Source: an uncultured beta proteobacterium
GTDB taxonomy: Bacteria; Pseudomonadota; Gammaproteobacteria; Burkholderiales; Burkholderiaceae_C
Assembly (NCBI GenBank): GCA_903864505.1
Contig: CAIPGC010000180.1
Coordinates: 1-33,214, forward strand
Length of the DNA stretch: 33,214 nt
Direction of reading: 5' to 3'
Made by a program: the position numbers and the translations under genes. Positions 33,069 to 33,214 of this stretch are shown here, piece by piece. Every line of letters begins with the position of its first letter. The first letter of the stretch is position 1. Below the pieces are notes generated by a model, which made no database searches, was not told where the DNA came from, and saw only the letters and a list, made by a program, of their open reading frames with translations.

Positions 33069-33214
33069 TACAACCGTTTCACCTGTCATGGCTGCCACGA
33101 GCACACTCCGGGCAATACGCTGGCCGAACACCGCGAGGAAGGCATCCGGGATCTTGAGAACTGCGTGAAATGCCACCGCAGTGCGCAAGGCAAGCCGGAG
33201 GGCAGCGGCGATGA
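33069..33214 (+). pseudogene. C-terminal remnant of a multiheme cytochrome c, cut by the window edge
   Basis: After an in-frame TAG at 33066-33068 the frame reads YNRFTCHGCHEHTPGN, then EEGIRDLENCVKCHRSAQGK and is still open at the right edge. CHGCH has only two residues between Cys and the next Cys-His (C-H-G-C-H), a proper CxxCH heme site, and CVKCH is a second one. The segment resembles the C-terminal end of the class I triheme cytochrome c proteins that accompany SHP/DHC/cytochrome b genes in Comamonadaceae (recalled, not checked). Upstream of the stop I find no heme motif or start, so the N-terminal part seems lost. A sequencing error at the TAG or a complete gene in another frame upstream is less likely. 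Confidence 0.55.

Noticed and set aside
32970-33188. 72-codon minus-strand open frame at the right edge
   Set aside because: It is antisense to the heme-motif-bearing cytochrome remnant and has no recognisable features.

Overview
The window looks like a chromosomal segment of a Burkholderiales bacterium, most likely a Comamonadaceae close to Rhodoferax. The reasons are a moderately high G+C content, an lptD-surA-rsmA operon without pdxA, an AmgK/MurU peptidoglycan-recycling pair, an SHP/DHC/cytochrome b cluster, and two copies of a short AGCTAT..ATAGCT repeat of the kind I remember as abundant in Comamonadaceae genomes. I see no tRNA, rRNA, CRISPR array, insertion sequence or integrase. The taxon is inferred from gene content only.

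Layout. 1-5.6 kb: amgK (minus) diverges from lptD-surA-rsmA (plus), which cover outer-membrane biogenesis and 16S rRNA dimethylation. 5.6-6.8 kb: a non-coding stretch with two hairpins, then a minus-strand pair of exported guanyl-specific RNase and barstar-like inhibitor. 6.9-11.7 kb (minus): malic enzyme MaeB, a PuuA-like glutamine-synthetase-fold ligase and its likely LysR regulator. 11.8-13.2 kb (plus): two small unrecognised proteins, a well-formed sigma70 promoter inside a palindromic operator, and a BKACE/DUF849 enzyme. 13.3-16.9 kb (minus): a redox operon reading SHP, diheme cytochrome c, cytochrome b561, response regulator, sensor kinase. 17-20.8 kb (plus): a CDF metal exporter, an MFS transporter and a chemoreceptor. 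20.8-22.6 kb (minus): agmatinase-like gene and murU.

22.7-31 kb (plus) is the most interesting part. It is a compact run of SPFH-SHOCT protein, DUF4178 zinc-ribbon membrane protein, DUF350 membrane protein, membrane-fused aminopropyltransferase, an ECF-like sigma factor whose region-2 acidic patch is replaced by Thr/Ser, a transmembrane Ser/Thr kinase with a TPR-like extracytoplasmic part, and a one-repeat PQ-loop protein. I read this as a candidate envelope-stress/polyamine module wired to a kinase-activated sigma factor. 31-33.2 kb: a second CDF transporter diverges from a ZIP-like transporter, and the right edge holds the C-terminal end of a multiheme cytochrome c behind an in-frame stop.

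Cross-links. CTTAAG-type direct repeats with an 11-bp period occur upstream of shp, upstream of the ZIP gene, and in weaker form upstream of the cytochrome remnant. They could be one regulon of the QseB/PmrA-like response regulator encoded here. Polyamine chemistry recurs in the PuuA-like ligase, the agmatinase and the aminopropyltransferase.
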